Shown here: positions 22,640-34,748 of the stretch, one piece after another
How positions within the stretch are numbered: the stretch's first letter is position 1
Layout of the letters: every line of letters starts with the position of its first letter
NCBI GenBank assembly: GCA_032719365.1
Contig: CM064868.1
Location: 11,318,235 to 11,382,234, forward strand
Length of the DNA stretch: 64,000 nt
Origin: Prinsepia uniflora
Taxonomy: Eukaryota; Streptophyta; Magnoliopsida; Rosales; Rosaceae
Reading direction: 5' to 3'
Made by a program: the position numbers and the translations under genes
The notes under the pieces: model-generated
What the model was told of the DNA's origin: nothing
Databases searched by the model: none
The model's input: only the letters and a program-made list of their open reading frames with translations

Positions 22640-22800
22640 AACGTTGGTCAACGGTTAACGCTAACGTCAATAAAGTCAACGTAGACGTCTGCAAAGTCAA
22701 CGCTGATGTCATCATGGTCAATGCTGACATCATCATGGTCAACGCTGATGTTATGGTCAACATTGATGTCATCAAGTCAACGCTGGCGTCATTGATGACG
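22640..22800. repeat. GTCAACGCTGATGTCATCATG tandem array
   Basis: About six imperfect copies of a 21-24-bp unit with GTCAACG and TGATGTCATCA parts, in family E's LTR. The array contains several TGAC/GTCA half sites. Confidence 0.8.
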
Positions 22801-23339
22801 TCATCGCCAACGGTTAACCGCCATTTTTGTCCAATTTTTCAAACCTTCACAACTTTCTCATTTCTCAACGAAATCCAACGTTCTATATGTTGGAATCTTG
22901 CTACTTGAGCCCAGGAATCCAAATCTGAACCCAGAATTTCGATAAAAGGCCTAGTTTAGAAGATATGGCCTCCCAAAGTTTTGCGCCAAACTTTGAACTC
23001 TTGTTCCGGCCACTCCCGTCGTCCAAAACCTTCCATTCTTGCACCTACAAGCTCGTATGAGCTCCAAGAACACAACCATGGGTTCATAATTGTTCCAAAA
23101 ACTGAAAATCAAAGCCCCGAAATCAAAGGACCAACGAGTTACCTTGTTTTTCCCGATTCCAGCCACCATCGTCTTGTCCTCCGTAGTCCTTGCCGTCTCT
23201 CATCCTCTCCATTTCACACCCTCACTCTGCCTCTTTCTCCCTGGTCCAAAAGATGAAGCAATGGTTTGGGTTTGGGGTGGGTACGTTTGAAATGAATAAA
23301 TGATGATGATGATGCATGTATGTGTGGGAGCGGATCAAT

Positions 23340-23365
23340 GGATTAGTGACACTTGTCACTCATCC
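23340..23365. repeat. Long palindrome of family E LTR
   Basis: Same palindrome as in family A: 12-bp arms with one mismatch (GGATTAGTGACA) and a 2-bp spacer. Confidence 0.85.
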
Positions 23366-23670
23366 ATTGGTCCATATGAGATATTTTGGGTCCCACTAAA
23401 GACAACCCATTTGAAAATCGTACAATTGTAAATAGTTCCCAGCACCTTCCGTGACCTATAACTTTTCCGTACGATGTCCGATTTTGACATGTCGCCTGTC
23501 TACGGACTTGTATTCTCGAGTCAAAAGTCAACTTTTTCACCATTTTCAAAGGAAAATCGTCATTTTACCCCGATCGTCTGAGAATTCTCGACTAATTCCT
23601 GATTAGTCTCGATAATCCACAATTAGTCCTTAATTAATCCCGTAAATTTAGGACGGGTCGTTACACCAGC

Positions 23671-23775
23671 CCTCACGATTTTGTTTCTGGGAACTCACGT
23701 GCAACTTCCTAGTACGTCACCTATCCTAGGATTGCACCAGCCCAAACTCACTTAACTTTGAAGTTCTTAAGGACT
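23671..23775 (-). mobile_element. Cassandra-like element (part 2), 5' LTR remainder
   Basis: Continues the Cassandra LTR interrupted at 20880 and includes the second 5S-like segment (about 23689-23773). It is truncated inside the 5S-like region. Confidence 0.75.
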
Positions 23776-24103
23776 ATTTATAGAGGGAGTGAAAATATTC
23801 AAATAATAAAATATAAAAATGAAATGATGAACAATGATGATTAATGATGATATTACGGAGGGTTTGGAGCTAGAAAAATAGAAAAAGTGGGAGCAGGTGG
23901 TGTGGCTTGTGCTGGGTCAGGCATCTCAGTGGTAGGTGGCTGGGCAGGAGTGATGATTTCGGCAGGCTGCAGCAGAAGAGGGCGGGTAGGATTCAACACA
24001 TGAAGCGCTGACAGTGAAGGTAGGTTCGGAAGGCATTAACTATCAGGAAGAATGGCTATTCGGCTTCTAGAGCTGACATGGGCGTACGGATGCGCTGACA
24101 TGA
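23776..24103. other. Unassigned 330-bp segment
   Basis: G-rich in the second half, without a recognisable gene or repeat end. It lies between the truncated Cassandra-like element and the family A element A3. Confidence 0.5.
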
Positions 24104-26291
24104 TGTAACGACCCGTCCCAAATTCCAGGATTAGATTAGTGATTAATCACGATTAGTGAGGTTAATCCGTGGTTAGTAGAGCGAAATCGGACGAACGATG
24201 CGAAATAACCGTTTTGCCCCTGATGGTGGCAAAACGTTGACTTTTCAATCGGGCGGTCAAATGGAATTTGACCGATGACCGTGACGTAGTTCGTGATGTC
24301 ATGAGTTCATAGACAGGTGGCACGTTCAATTCCGACGTTCGAGGAGGAAGTTATGACGTTCGGAAGTTTAGGGGCATTTTGGTAATTTTGGTTAAAAGGG
24401 CCAAAAGTTGACTTTTTGACCAGGAGGTCCGATGGCCAAGGACCGAAGACCGTTACGTAGATAAGGACGATACGAATCCGTAGACAGGCGGCACGTCGAA
24501 TTCGGACGTTCGACGGCGAAGTTACGGTTCACGGAAGTTCCTGATTACTATTCACGATGGCACGTTTTACGAGACAAAAGTGCAATTTTGTCTCTAGTGG
24601 GCCCAGATATTTGTCCTGATGCCCAATGGATGAGTGACAAGTGTCACCCATCCAATGGACATCATTTTTCCTTCATGCATCTCACCTGCCTCTTCATCGA
24701 TCATTTCTTTCCTTTCAAACCATTTAACCCGATCTCAGGAGACCCCAAACCCATTACAATCTTCAACCCTTGACCCCAGATGCTTACTGGAGAGACTAGA
24801 GAGTGATGAGATGATGGTGGAGGACGGTGGCCGGCCAGGTGACGCCACCGTGCACGGCCGAAGCCACGAACCCGTGCGGGTGCACGGTAAGGCCCAAATT
24901 CCCTTTTTAATTGATTTTGATGTTATGGTTGCTTTTGGACGATTAGGATGAGTTAGTTAGGTTGCTAGGATAGTTTTAAGGTGATTTTGAACGGGGGTTG
25001 ACGGCTGTGAAGCCTGGGGACGGAATCGGAAAACAGGGGTCGTGAGCCTCTTTGTTCTTGGATAGGATTTAAGGTGTTTTAGTTAGTTTTATTAATTGGA
25101 ATGGATAGGAAATGAGAAAATATGATTTTTAGGATTGAAATGGGACCAAACGGATGAGAAATGAAGAGTGTAGGGGCCTGGACCGGTCACGCCGGTCCAG
25201 TTAGACCGGAATTGCAGAGAAAATCGGACCGGCCCGGTCGGACCGGTTTGATCGAAGGAAGAAGACGGGTACTGTAGCAGCGCGTGAGGCCCACACGCAG
25301 CCACTTCAGGCAGCGCGTGCGGGCGCGTGGAGGAGAATTTGGGGAAGGTTCCAACATACGAAATCTTCTATTCGATGTAACGAACATTTTGGGACTGGTT
25401 TCGTGTCGATCGGACACCGTCTCGATATGTTTCGGGGCATCGGAAGGTTTAGGTTTGGGATTAAAAATAGTTAAAAATACGGGAAAATTACGGGGCTTTG
25501 GTAGGAGGTTAATTAAGTAGTTAGTAACCTTCTATTACGATTTGGATAGGTTTGGGAGTCCCGGTGACGGTGATCGGCTCGGGGAGCCGTATGGCACGCA
25601 AATCGAGGCGGCAGCTCGGACGGTCTGTGAGTGGACCTTGTTTTCTAAATTGGTGCATGCATAAATGTTTATTATATGTTTTATTACTTGTTTGATGATG
25701 TCATGGGTGCATTTGTATATGGTTACGTATAAGCACGTATTTCGAGGTTTCGGCCTTATACGGTGCTTATACGAGTCTGTATTTCTTTATTGACTTAAAT
25801 GATTTGGTTTTGGATTTCTAAAAGGATAAACTCGGGTATGAGACCCATTTGGTTTTGTCTCGGGCATATGACACTATTTACGACCTTCGGGTCTAAATCG
25901 TGGTCGCGACGGGTGCTATGTGCACGGCGATCGACGATACGACGCTCGCCTCCGGATTGGGATGTGTTCCTTCCGGAGAGGTCACAATGCACGATTCGTG
26001 GTCGGGCAGCCTGGGGAGGCTCGACTTCGGAGTGCTGACGGTTCAGGATAACGATCGGTGATGAGTGCACCATGATCTTGTGGTGGTCGCGTCGGTTGAT
26101 TCGTTCACGGCGACATACCAGGATTGAGAGCGGTCCTGGATGGATGGTTGCCCGCATCACTATGATCGGAGTCGTGACTGACCCTTAGATATCGGGCACG
26201 GTGCCTAGTTTAGTCATATGTTCGGGCACGAGACCCAGTTACTTTATGGTTTATGATTTCGGGTCAGGGACCCTACGTGGATTTCCAAGTT

Positions 26292-26520
26292 CATGACGGT
26301 TTATGGGAACTGGCATGAACTCTGGAAAGGTCATTGTGGTTCATGACGGTTTATGGGAACCGGCATGAACCTTTGTCAGGTTATTCTGGTTCTTGACGGT
26401 TTATGAGGATCGGCATGAACCCTAGTTATGTTATTACGGTACATGACGGTTTATGAGAACCGGCATGTTACCTGATTATGGATATTATGGATCATGACGG
26501 TTCAGGGGAACCGGTCATGA
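26292..26520 (+). repeat. Tandem hairpin array of family A LTR (five units)
   Basis: Five units of about 52 bp, each opening with CATGACGGTTTATG and closing with AACCGGCATG or a near match, which pair as a roughly 10-bp stem. Confidence 0.88.
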
Positions 26521-27250
26521 ATGTTTATGTTATGTATATATATGTTCATCTACCTTCCTTTACTTCTATTATCTCCTCCGGGGAGGGTCGTTGGCATGGG
26601 TGGACCCCGGAGTAGTCACAGAGCACCGACTGAGTGGAGTCACCCGCCAGTTGGGTTCCTTACTCTCAGGAAGGCTATGATTACTATTACCTCGGGTAGG
26701 GTCAGTGGTCTGCGGACATTGATCTTGACTTTGAGATGACTCTGATTGAGACCCGGGTAGCACGCGCGTAGCTTTGGATACCGTGACAGGATTGGTTGTG
26801 TGACTTATATATATGTATGTGATGTATATATGATATATGATATGTGGTGTGTACAGGTGTGCACAGGATTTGAGCAGTGGCTCGTGTACTTGGTTTCTTT
26901 ATGGTTTGGGGCCGAGTCCTTTATGGATTTGGGCAGTGGCCCGTATGGTCGTTTTCATTGTGGTCCTTTCGATCTTGGTTTATATCTGCTTTAGGCTTAG
27001 TTCCCACGTATGATTTCTTTGGTTAAATGGTTTTCCAATGCATGCATGCTTTTTAGTGGAGGGTACAAATGTCTTCTTATTAAATGTTTTTATAAACTCT
27101 TGTTTTTTCCACTCATAGTTTTTAATGTTTTGACTGCCCTTCAGGTTGACAACGGATGTGGACTGTAGCAGAGACCGAGATATCACATGCCTCCTCCGGA
27201 TCCTGGCGTACTCTGACAGCCCGGGAGGGCAAAGGTCGGAAATATCCCTT

Positions 27251-27271
27251 GTCTGACACTTCGTGTCAGAC
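27251..27271 (+). repeat. LTR terminal hairpin (A3)
   Basis: Perfect 9-bp stem GTCTGACAC / GTGTCAGAC with loop TTC, about 55 bp before the LTR end. Confidence 0.85.
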
Positions 27272-27327
27272 GGGAGCAGGGTCATCCCGCACTAATCCCG
27301 GGGGGATTGGGATGGGTCCTATCAACG

Positions 27328-27339
27328 TGGTATCAGAGC
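27328..27339 (+). promoter_or_regulatory. Primer-binding site of A3
   Basis: TGGTATCAGAGC, complementary to initiator Met-tRNA, three bases after the 5' LTR. Confidence 0.9.
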
Positions 27340-27553
27340 ATGGTTGCTCATGTTACTCTGAATTCCAGAGCATATTTTGCGCGATACTCTGTACGCAGGT
27401 CGAGGATGTGATATCTCAATGAGCTACAGTTCATGGTCAACCTGATTATTGGGATGTCGGTACGATAGTTAGTAGGCTTGAATCGAGAAACGACTTGGTT
27501 CGGCATTTGATGCCGGGGTTGCCATAGTTCTTTCGTGGATGACAGTGTGGAAC

Positions 27554-29557
27554 TGTAACACCCCGGAAATTCGAGGATTCCCATATTGTAATTTAATGTG
27601 TGATTTGACGATTTTACCCCTGTGAATGGTATGGTCAAATTGTTGACTTTTTGATTGATGAACTAAATGAACTTTGACCTATGACCGTGACGTAGTTCGG
27701 GACGTCACGAGTTCATAGATAGGTGGCACGTCCAATTCGGACGATCAGGGGAAAAGTTATGACTATCGGAAGTTCAGGGGCATTACCGTAATTTGGACTC
27801 TCGGGGGAAAATGTTGACTTTTCTTTGGACAACTAATTTTCTGTTGACTCAAGGACCGTTGGGTAGGCCTCGACGTCCTGAGTCCGTAGACAGGCGGCAC
27901 GCCGAAATCGGACTTCGTACGAGGAAGTTATGGTCAGAAACGTGAATTTGGGAAGTTCGTGTCTCGGTTTTCGTGTCGAATATTAAATTCAGGAAATCTG
28001 ATTGGAGGACACCTGGTGAGTGACAAGTGTCACTCACCCATTGGCTAGATTGGATCAGATCCACTATTGGATTAATTAACATTTGAATCAGCTTTAAATT
28101 TCAGCCTTTGGATTGAAAACCCCAGATCTGATCTCAGCCCTTGATCTCATTTTGAGATTCAATCTGGGCCGTTCATTTCTTTGAGCAGCTTTCCCTCCAT
28201 TTCTATATATTTCTCACCCGAACCCACACACACTGCCCATTTCATCCATCACACCCGCACTACTCCCTGTCCCTGTGTCTGTGTGTTGCTGGACTCACGG
28301 GGAAGGACGGAGGCACGGCGGTGGACGGTGGCAGACGGCGGCGAGGTGAGCTGTTTTCAAAACCCGAAACCGTTTTAAAAACTTAGGATTTGGAAGCTTG
28401 ATTCCAGCATGTGTTGTCGAGTTCTAGTGTCCCTAATCGACTCTCTGGATTAGTAGGAAACCTTGGGACGTGTTTGTGTGACCGGAGGTGACCTGAACGG
28501 AGTTTAAACGGCGACGGGAACCGGCTCTGTTCTTCGAGGGATTGTACATTTGTACCAGGACGAGGGTATACGTTCGGTTTCTAGCAGGACTGTACTGTGA
28601 GTGGGCCATTTTCTTAAACCCTTATGTGCATAAATGTTTTCTGGTTTTATTATACTTATTCACATGCTAAAACAATGATGGTTTTGATGATATGGAAAAT
28701 ATGGTTATGGCACGTTTCACGGTATTTGGGCTTGAGACCCGTCCGATGAAACTGAATGATTGGTTCGGATTCTATCTATGTATATATATGTTTGCATGTG
28801 GATATCAATAAAATGTATTTGTTACTGCACTGTATAGGTCCTTCCATATTGTATTGTCTCCTCCGGATGAGGTACCCCGGAGAGGTCACGGACATCTAGA
28901 ACGTCCAGCGTCTATGACGCTAAGCATCGGGGATGCTGTACCCGAACGGGGTTCGGGGATTGAACTCGGAAATTGAGACCCGAGTGGCACGCGTAGCCTT
29001 GTGATTGTGACCTTATTGGACGTCAGGGACGTCAGACATCAGGGATGTCGGGATTGGAGTGTATAGTGCAGCAACTAAAATTATGGTTATGGTTTTATTA
29101 TATGCCTTATGGTTCATATTATATGGTTTATGATTTTGAATTATGTTGCACGCATGTTTGGAAAACGGAGGGGCAAATTATATGTTTTACTTATCAAACG
29201 ATTTCATAAACTTGAGTTTCGGTCCACTCACCCTTACTGTTTTGATAACCCCTCTAGGTCGGGAAACTGAGGTAGAGGAGGAACCAGAGGCTGAGGCATA
29301 GATCTACTTCTGCGTACCTGAACCCCTGCTGGGCGGTGTACCCGCAGGTTTACTTTAGAGTCGTGCTCGCAAATTTGTAATTTTGAATTATATCCCTTGT
29401 CTGACATTCGTTTAATTCGGATTTGATGTATGACTTTAATTTGGTTATTTATGCTTTTAAATGTTTGGAGGTTAAAATTGGTATGAATTATTGGGTGTCA
29501 GACGGGAGCAGGGCACGTCCCCTTGTGGTCCCTGTGGGATCGGGGCGGGTCCTGTCA
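27554..29557 (+). mobile_element. Solo LTR, family B (copy B1), mosaic
   Basis: A 2004-bp LTR, TGTAACACCCCGG to GGTCCTGTCA, flanked by GGAAC at 27549-27553 and 29558-29562. Its first ~400 bp and its right half match family B copies B2 and B3. The middle (about 27960-28600) does not. It lacks their GCGCGTG block and instead has a family A-like stretch with the palindrome (28015-28038). Confidence 0.9.
28015..28038. repeat. Palindrome with paired change (B1)
   Basis: 11-bp arms GGTGAGTGACA and complement around AG. Relative to family A, one base is lost from each arm, so pairing is preserved. Confidence 0.88.
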
Positions 29558-30698
29558 GGAACCCTACGAAGGGTGAACGTATTCGTACGTTAGCGTTTGG
29601 ATCGTGAGACGGTTAGTTGGGATCGTCTTTCACGATGTCGTAGGATCGGTTCCGACGACTGGTTAGGAATTGTGATCATTGGATGATCGGATTTGGTCGA
29701 GTTAGATGGATTTACTGCAGTCGGCAGTTAGCAATCGGATTCGGGGAATCCTAGTTGCATTGTTGGTAGGATTGGATTGACGCCTTTACGATGTCGGACC
29801 GCGGGGTCGGTCAGATTGTTGATTTTACTGCTTTTCGCAGTTGGGTTCAGAGTGACCCTAGGGCGTGATTGTGGAACCCTACTTTTGGGAGTATGGTTCG
29901 GAAATGTGAGTTGACGAGTGGTGTGACTTGGACGACTATTCGGATTTGGATTCGTTAGTTAGTCTAGTCATGTCAGCTTGTGTTGGGACTGCACTTCGCA
30001 GTCGGGGTTGTACTTATCGGTTAGACCGAGTTGGTTGTCGTGCTACTTCAGTTGTGATGGACTGTTGATGCAACTAAGGTCGTGGGCGACCTGGTAGACG
30101 ACATTTGGGTTAGTCGGAGTACGACTGGTTAGAGATTGGTTGGACAAGTTATCAGGGTTGGTACTTGTCGATGGAATCCCAGGTTTGGTATACAGAGTAG
30201 TTGGTACAGGCGGTTGATTCCGTTAGATGCGGAGTCTGGATATCGTGGTACCTGGTAGTTAGTTCTGCACGAGGTTGTGGCAGGCACTACTACCGAGAGT
30301 GGTTGTAGCTGTGGTTGTTAGGAATCAGGGACGTTCAGGGGACGTTTCCTTTTCTCGTATGAGTTGTCAGGATGACTGTACTCATAGTTGTTAGGTACGA
30401 GGGAGACTGAGTTTCTCCAATACGAGTTGAGGTAAGGAATCGTCGTTCGGTATGAGCGGAGATCCAGGGTGGTCAGTTTTGCACACGGTGTGCTAGCGTC
30501 AGTACTGATGCTAGTGAGGATGCTTGTGTGCTGATGCTGACAGGTGATAGTGATGGTGCTGGTACTAGTGCTGGTGTCGGTACCAGTGATTGCGACGACG
30601 ATGAGTTACGAATCTGGATATGACTCCATCGAGTTACGTATGTGTTCGGTATCGAGTTACGATGAGTTACGAATCTGGATATGACTCCACCGAAATTC

Positions 30699-30869
30699 CT
30701 CCATAATTTCTTCGTTATAATTCCGATCAGGACGATTGTTTCACCAAAACGCTCCAAATTCCGAACTTTATTTATTTCTGCAAAAATCCCACAAAATATA
30801 TTATTTTCTCCAATTATTTGGTATTTTAATATTAAAAGTCAAGTATAAAGGGTATAAAATAAAATAAAA
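30699..30869. other. Unassigned junction segment
   Basis: AT-rich sequence between the broken end of A3 and the first pararetrovirus-like sequence. It opens CGAAATTCCTCC and may be the edge of another LTR element. No ends were found. Confidence 0.45.
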
Positions 30870-31734
30870 TAATGCTTAATTGAAGACCTATCATTAGGAG
30901 AAGGAAGAATCATTAGACCTAGATGAAGAATTTCAAAAGTAGAAGAAAAGTGGAAGAGCAGAAAAATAATTTCAAAATAAAGAAGAATTTGAATGATTCT
31001 TGAAAAACATTCAAGATGAAGAATTCATAAAATGCAAGGATGAAGGGCAACCTTCTGAAACTCAACCATCCTTCACTAGAAGAGACGACTACCATTTAAT
31101 GACCAAGAAAAAACAATTGATGATTGGGCACAATCATTTTCCCTTATCCTTTTATATTATAAAGATACTTAGACAAGAGAAAAATTCCTACATTATATTG
31201 CAGCCTCCATGCGAGAAGATGTTCTACAATGGTTAAAATATTGGGAACAATCCAATGAAGGAAAAAACCAAAAGGCCGGTTTGTTAAATAATTTTTAGTG
31301 TAAAGAAGATATACTGAAAAGTTTCGCATAGATAATTAAAGAACATTTATGTTGAACAACTGGAGAAATCGCAATCCCGGAAGACGCAAATTTTATACTC
31401 TCTAAACTAAAGTTATGTAATATTTGCATATTTAAAAGTTAGACCAGAGTCTTCAAAAAATATTATTTTATAATAGAACCTACTAGTAAACACTGGTTAG
31501 ATTAGTTCTTTCATAAACTTCTCTCTTCATGGGATGAATTAGCAAACAATGGATATCCTGATTGGTTAACAAAAGCTAATAAAACAAATACTTTTGGATG
31601 TAGAATAAACTATATCCTAAAATTAATTACAAAACATTGTATATCCTTCAAAGCAAAAAAGCACGTTAAAAATAAAAATGTTGATTAAAGGTGTTGTGAC
31701 AAAATTTTAAAAGAAAATTAGAACCGAGAAAAAA
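30870..31734 (+). mobile_element. Endogenous pararetrovirus-like sequence, part 1
   Basis: Lys/Glu-rich degenerate coding sequence in several frames on the plus strand, with a coat/gag-like stretch around 31200-31260 encoding a WLKYWEQSNEGK-type segment. It ends at the left boundary of element A2. Matching sequence resumes at 52109. Stops and frameshifts are frequent, so it is an old, non-functional copy of the Caulimoviridae type. Confidence 0.6.
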
Positions 31735-32167
31735 TGACAGGACCCATCCCTATCCCCCTGGGATTAACGCGGGATGACTCTGCTCCCGTCTGACACGGAG
31801 TGTCAGACAAGGGATAATTCTGACCTTTGCCCTCCCGGGCTATCAGAGTACGTCAGGATCCGAAGGAGGTATGTGATATCTCGGTCTCTGCTACAGTCCA
31901 CATCCGCTGTCAACCTGAAGGGCAGTCAAAACATTAAAAACTGTGAGTGGACAAAACATGAGTTTATAAAAACAATTCCATAAAGACATTTGTACCCTTT
32001 CACTAAAAAGCATGCATGCATTCGAAAACCGTTTAACCAAAGAAACCATATGTGGGAACTAAGCCCAAAACTAAGATTGAAAGAACCATAATGAAAACGA
32101 CCATACGGGCCACTGCCCAAATCCATAAGGGACTCAGCCCAAATCATAAGAAACCAACCATACGGGC
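31735..32167 (-). mobile_element. A2 3' LTR, left part
   Basis: Plus-strand start TGACAGGACCC. Includes the terminal hairpin at 31788-31808. Interrupted by a family B solo LTR at 32168. Confidence 0.9.
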
Positions 32168-34743
32168 TGACAGGACCCGCCCCGATCCTCTCTGGAACCA
32201 TATGGGGACGAGCCCTGCTCCCGTCTGACACCCAATAATTCATACCAATTTTGACCTCAAAACCTCAAATGCATAAATAATCAAAATTAAAGTCATACAA
32301 CAAATCCGAATTAAACAGATGTCAGACAAGGGATGAAATCCGAAATTACAAGTTGCGAGCACGACTCTAACAATACCCTGCGGGTACACCACCCAGCAGG
32401 GGTTCAGGTACGCAGAAGTAGATCTATGCCTCAGCCTCAGGTTCCTCCACTACCTCAGTATCACGACCTGGAGGGGTTACCAAAACATTAAGGGTGAGTG
32501 GGCCGAAACTCAAGTTATAAAATCGTTTGATAAGTAAAACATATAATTTACCCCTCCTTTTTCCAAACATGCATGCTGCATCATTTAAAATCATAAATAA
32601 TATAATATGAATCATAAGGCATGTAATAAAATCATAACCATAATTTTAGCCACTGCACTATACACTCCAATCCGACATCCCTGATGTCTGACGTCCCTGA
32701 CATCCAATAAGGTCACAATCACAAGGCTACGCGTGCCACTCGGGTCTCAATTCCGAGTTCAATCCCCGAACCCTGTTCGGTTACAGCATCCCCGATGCTT
32801 AGCGTCATAGACGCTGGACGTTCTAGACGTCCGTGACCTCTCCGGGGTACCTCATCCGGAGGAGACAATATAATATGGAAGGATCTATACAGGGCAGTAC
32901 CAAATACATTTTATTGATATCCACATGCAAACATATATGTATACATAGGTAAAATCTGAACCGATCATTACGTTTCATCAAACGGGTCTCATGTCCAAAT
33001 ACCGTGAAACGTGCCATAACCGAAATCTCAAAATCATCAAAACCATTTATAGATTCCAGCATGTGAACATATAAGTAAATCAGAAAACGTTTAAGCATGC
33101 AAGGGTTTAATGAAAACGGGCCCACTCACTGTACGATTCCGCTGCGAATCTGCGCGTACGGACCTGTACCGAGATTATCGTACAATTCCTGTCAGTTCAA
33201 ATCACATGTAAGGGTCACTACAAGTCTTAAACGTTTAACCACAAAGTCCGAAATAGAAACCGGCCCGGGGAAACCGTACAACACGTTTCCCGAGGTAACC
33301 GGCCCTAAACTGACCCATCAAAGCTTATCTCAGATCAACATGGTTAAATCACCAAAAATGTTCAGAATGATGAGAGGAACAAAAGTCATGTTGATCGTGA
33401 TCGGAGATAAGGTCCAACGCGCCCTCACGCGCCGCCCAAAGTGGCTGCGCGTGAAAGTCACGCGCCTGCCACTGTAGCTACAGTGTCACCTCCTTCACCC
33501 GTTTGTCTGTAATACGGGCCTGCCACCCGCGGCTTGACCCGGTTTAATACCCATCAATTCTTACTCGATTTCAATCCAATTTGATCCTAACATGTTCATT
33601 AACTATCCAATTTAGGTTCTGTGACAAAAATCAACCTCGACACATCCCCAAACGACCCATCGACCCGCGATTAACCAATCGGGTCAATCACCAGAACTTC
33701 CTGGTTTCAAACCCATTGTCCAATTAACTTCACAGGAAGCATAACAGGATCAAAACGAACCAAAATGAACAATCAATTGTGTCTGAAAGTACCTGAAGGT
33801 TGTCGTCCCAAGCTCTGCAACTTCCCTGAAAACAGCAGCCTCCGTCCTAGCTCAACCGTGACTGTTAGCCTTCAATTTCGATGTGGTTGAGTTCCAAACA
33901 CTCCCAGAAGACTAAACCAGGCCTTGGTTTGGTCCAACACTCACCAGAAATTAAAACCCGATTTTCCCTCCAATTTTGCCCGAATGGTTTCTCTGGTTTT
34001 CCTAACCCGTTCTCAGTTATTTCTGCATCAGAGTGATGCTCACTTATGTCCTAATCAGTTTTAAACAAATTCAAGCCGTCCCAGAGGCTCGTGGGTGTCC
34101 AATTTGTCCACTGAAATTTGTCCCCCGAAAGCTTCGAATTTCAATTAACAATTGATCGTGCAGGTTTGGACGGTTCAGGCCACGTTCAAAAGCAAAAGAC
34201 AGCCCAGACTTTCCAGCACATATTGGCATAATCAATTGTGCACTGGACCACCGCACATGGTGGTGCCATCCATGGTTCCCCCGCGGTTGCTACAGTAACC
34301 AGGGCAAAAGACCAAAATGCCCCTGGTTCAATAATTACCAAAATGCCCCTCACTTCCTAGACCCGTAACTCAGCTATACGAAGTCCGATTTCGGCGTACC
34401 GCCTGTCTACGGACTCAGGACGTCGAGACCTACCTAACGGTCCTGGAGTCGTGTGAAAATTAATTGTTAAACGAAAAGTCAACATTTTCGCCCGTGAAGT
34501 CCAACTTATGGTAATGCCCCTGAACTTCCGATAGTCATAACTTTTTCCCTGATCGTCCGAATTGGACGTGCCACCTGTCTATGAACTCGTGACGTCCCGT
34601 ACTACGTCACGATCATAGGTCAAAGTCCATTTAACTCATCAATCAAAAAGTCAACAATTTGGCCATACCAATCACAAGGGTAAAAGCGTCAATTCACACA
34701 TTAAATTGAAATATTAAAATCATCGAATGTCCGGGGTGTTACA
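32168..34743 (-). mobile_element. Solo LTR, family B (copy B2)
   Basis: A 2576-bp LTR, plus strand TGACAGGACCCGCCC to CCGGGGTGTTACA, with perfect duplications CGGGC at 32163-32167 and 34744-34748. It is almost the same length as B3 (2573 bp) and closely similar throughout. It holds the duplicated 5' block (about 34380-34620) and the GCGCGTG block (about 33419-33470). Confidence 0.93.
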
Positions 34744-34748
34744 CGGGC

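Larger units (their letters stand above)
20881..23665 (-). mobile_element. Solo LTR, family E
   Basis: A 2785-bp LTR, plus strand TGACAAGACCC to GGGTCGTTACA, with perfect 5-bp duplications CCAGC at 20876-20880 and 23666-23670. It lies inside the 5' LTR of the Cassandra-like element, which resumes directly after it. Its 5' end (minus strand TGTAACGACCCGTCC) matches family A closely, while the rest differs. It contains the long palindrome (23340-23365) and a tandem array (22640-22800). Confidence 0.92.
24104..27324 (+). mobile_element. 5' LTR of family A element A3
   Basis: A 3221-bp LTR from TGTAACGACCCG to GGTCCTATCA, followed by ACG and a primer-binding site. It carries the duplicated 5' block (about 24277-24545), the palindrome (24628-24653, one mismatch), the GCGCGTG block (25279-25328), five hairpin units (26292-26520) and the terminal hairpin (27251-27271). 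Confidence 0.92.
27325..30698 (+). mobile_element. Internal region of A3, non-coding, right-truncated
   Basis: Aligns by eye to the A1 internal region (41473 onward) up to about 30698, then stops. No 3' LTR or polypurine tract follows. A family B solo LTR splits it at 27554. No gag, protease, RT, RNase H or integrase motif is seen. A local 60-bp duplication (GATGAGTTACGAATCTGG at about 30600 and 30662) is present near the right end. Confidence 0.85.

Noticed and set aside
26292..26520. CRISPR-like array (regular repeats with unique spacers)
   Set aside because: Plant nuclear context, repeats degenerate and part of an LTR, no cas genes.
26521..26739. Open frame (starting MFMLCIYMFIYLPLLLL) repeated in A1 at 40669-40887, looks like a conserved membrane peptide
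   Set aside because: It lies wholly inside the LTR, and its conservation follows from LTR identity. Family A copies in A2 and A4 do not keep it.
31730..31734. Perfect target-site duplication for A2
   Set aside because: Flanks are AAAAA and AAACA. One mismatch in an A-rich context, so I report it only as imperfect.
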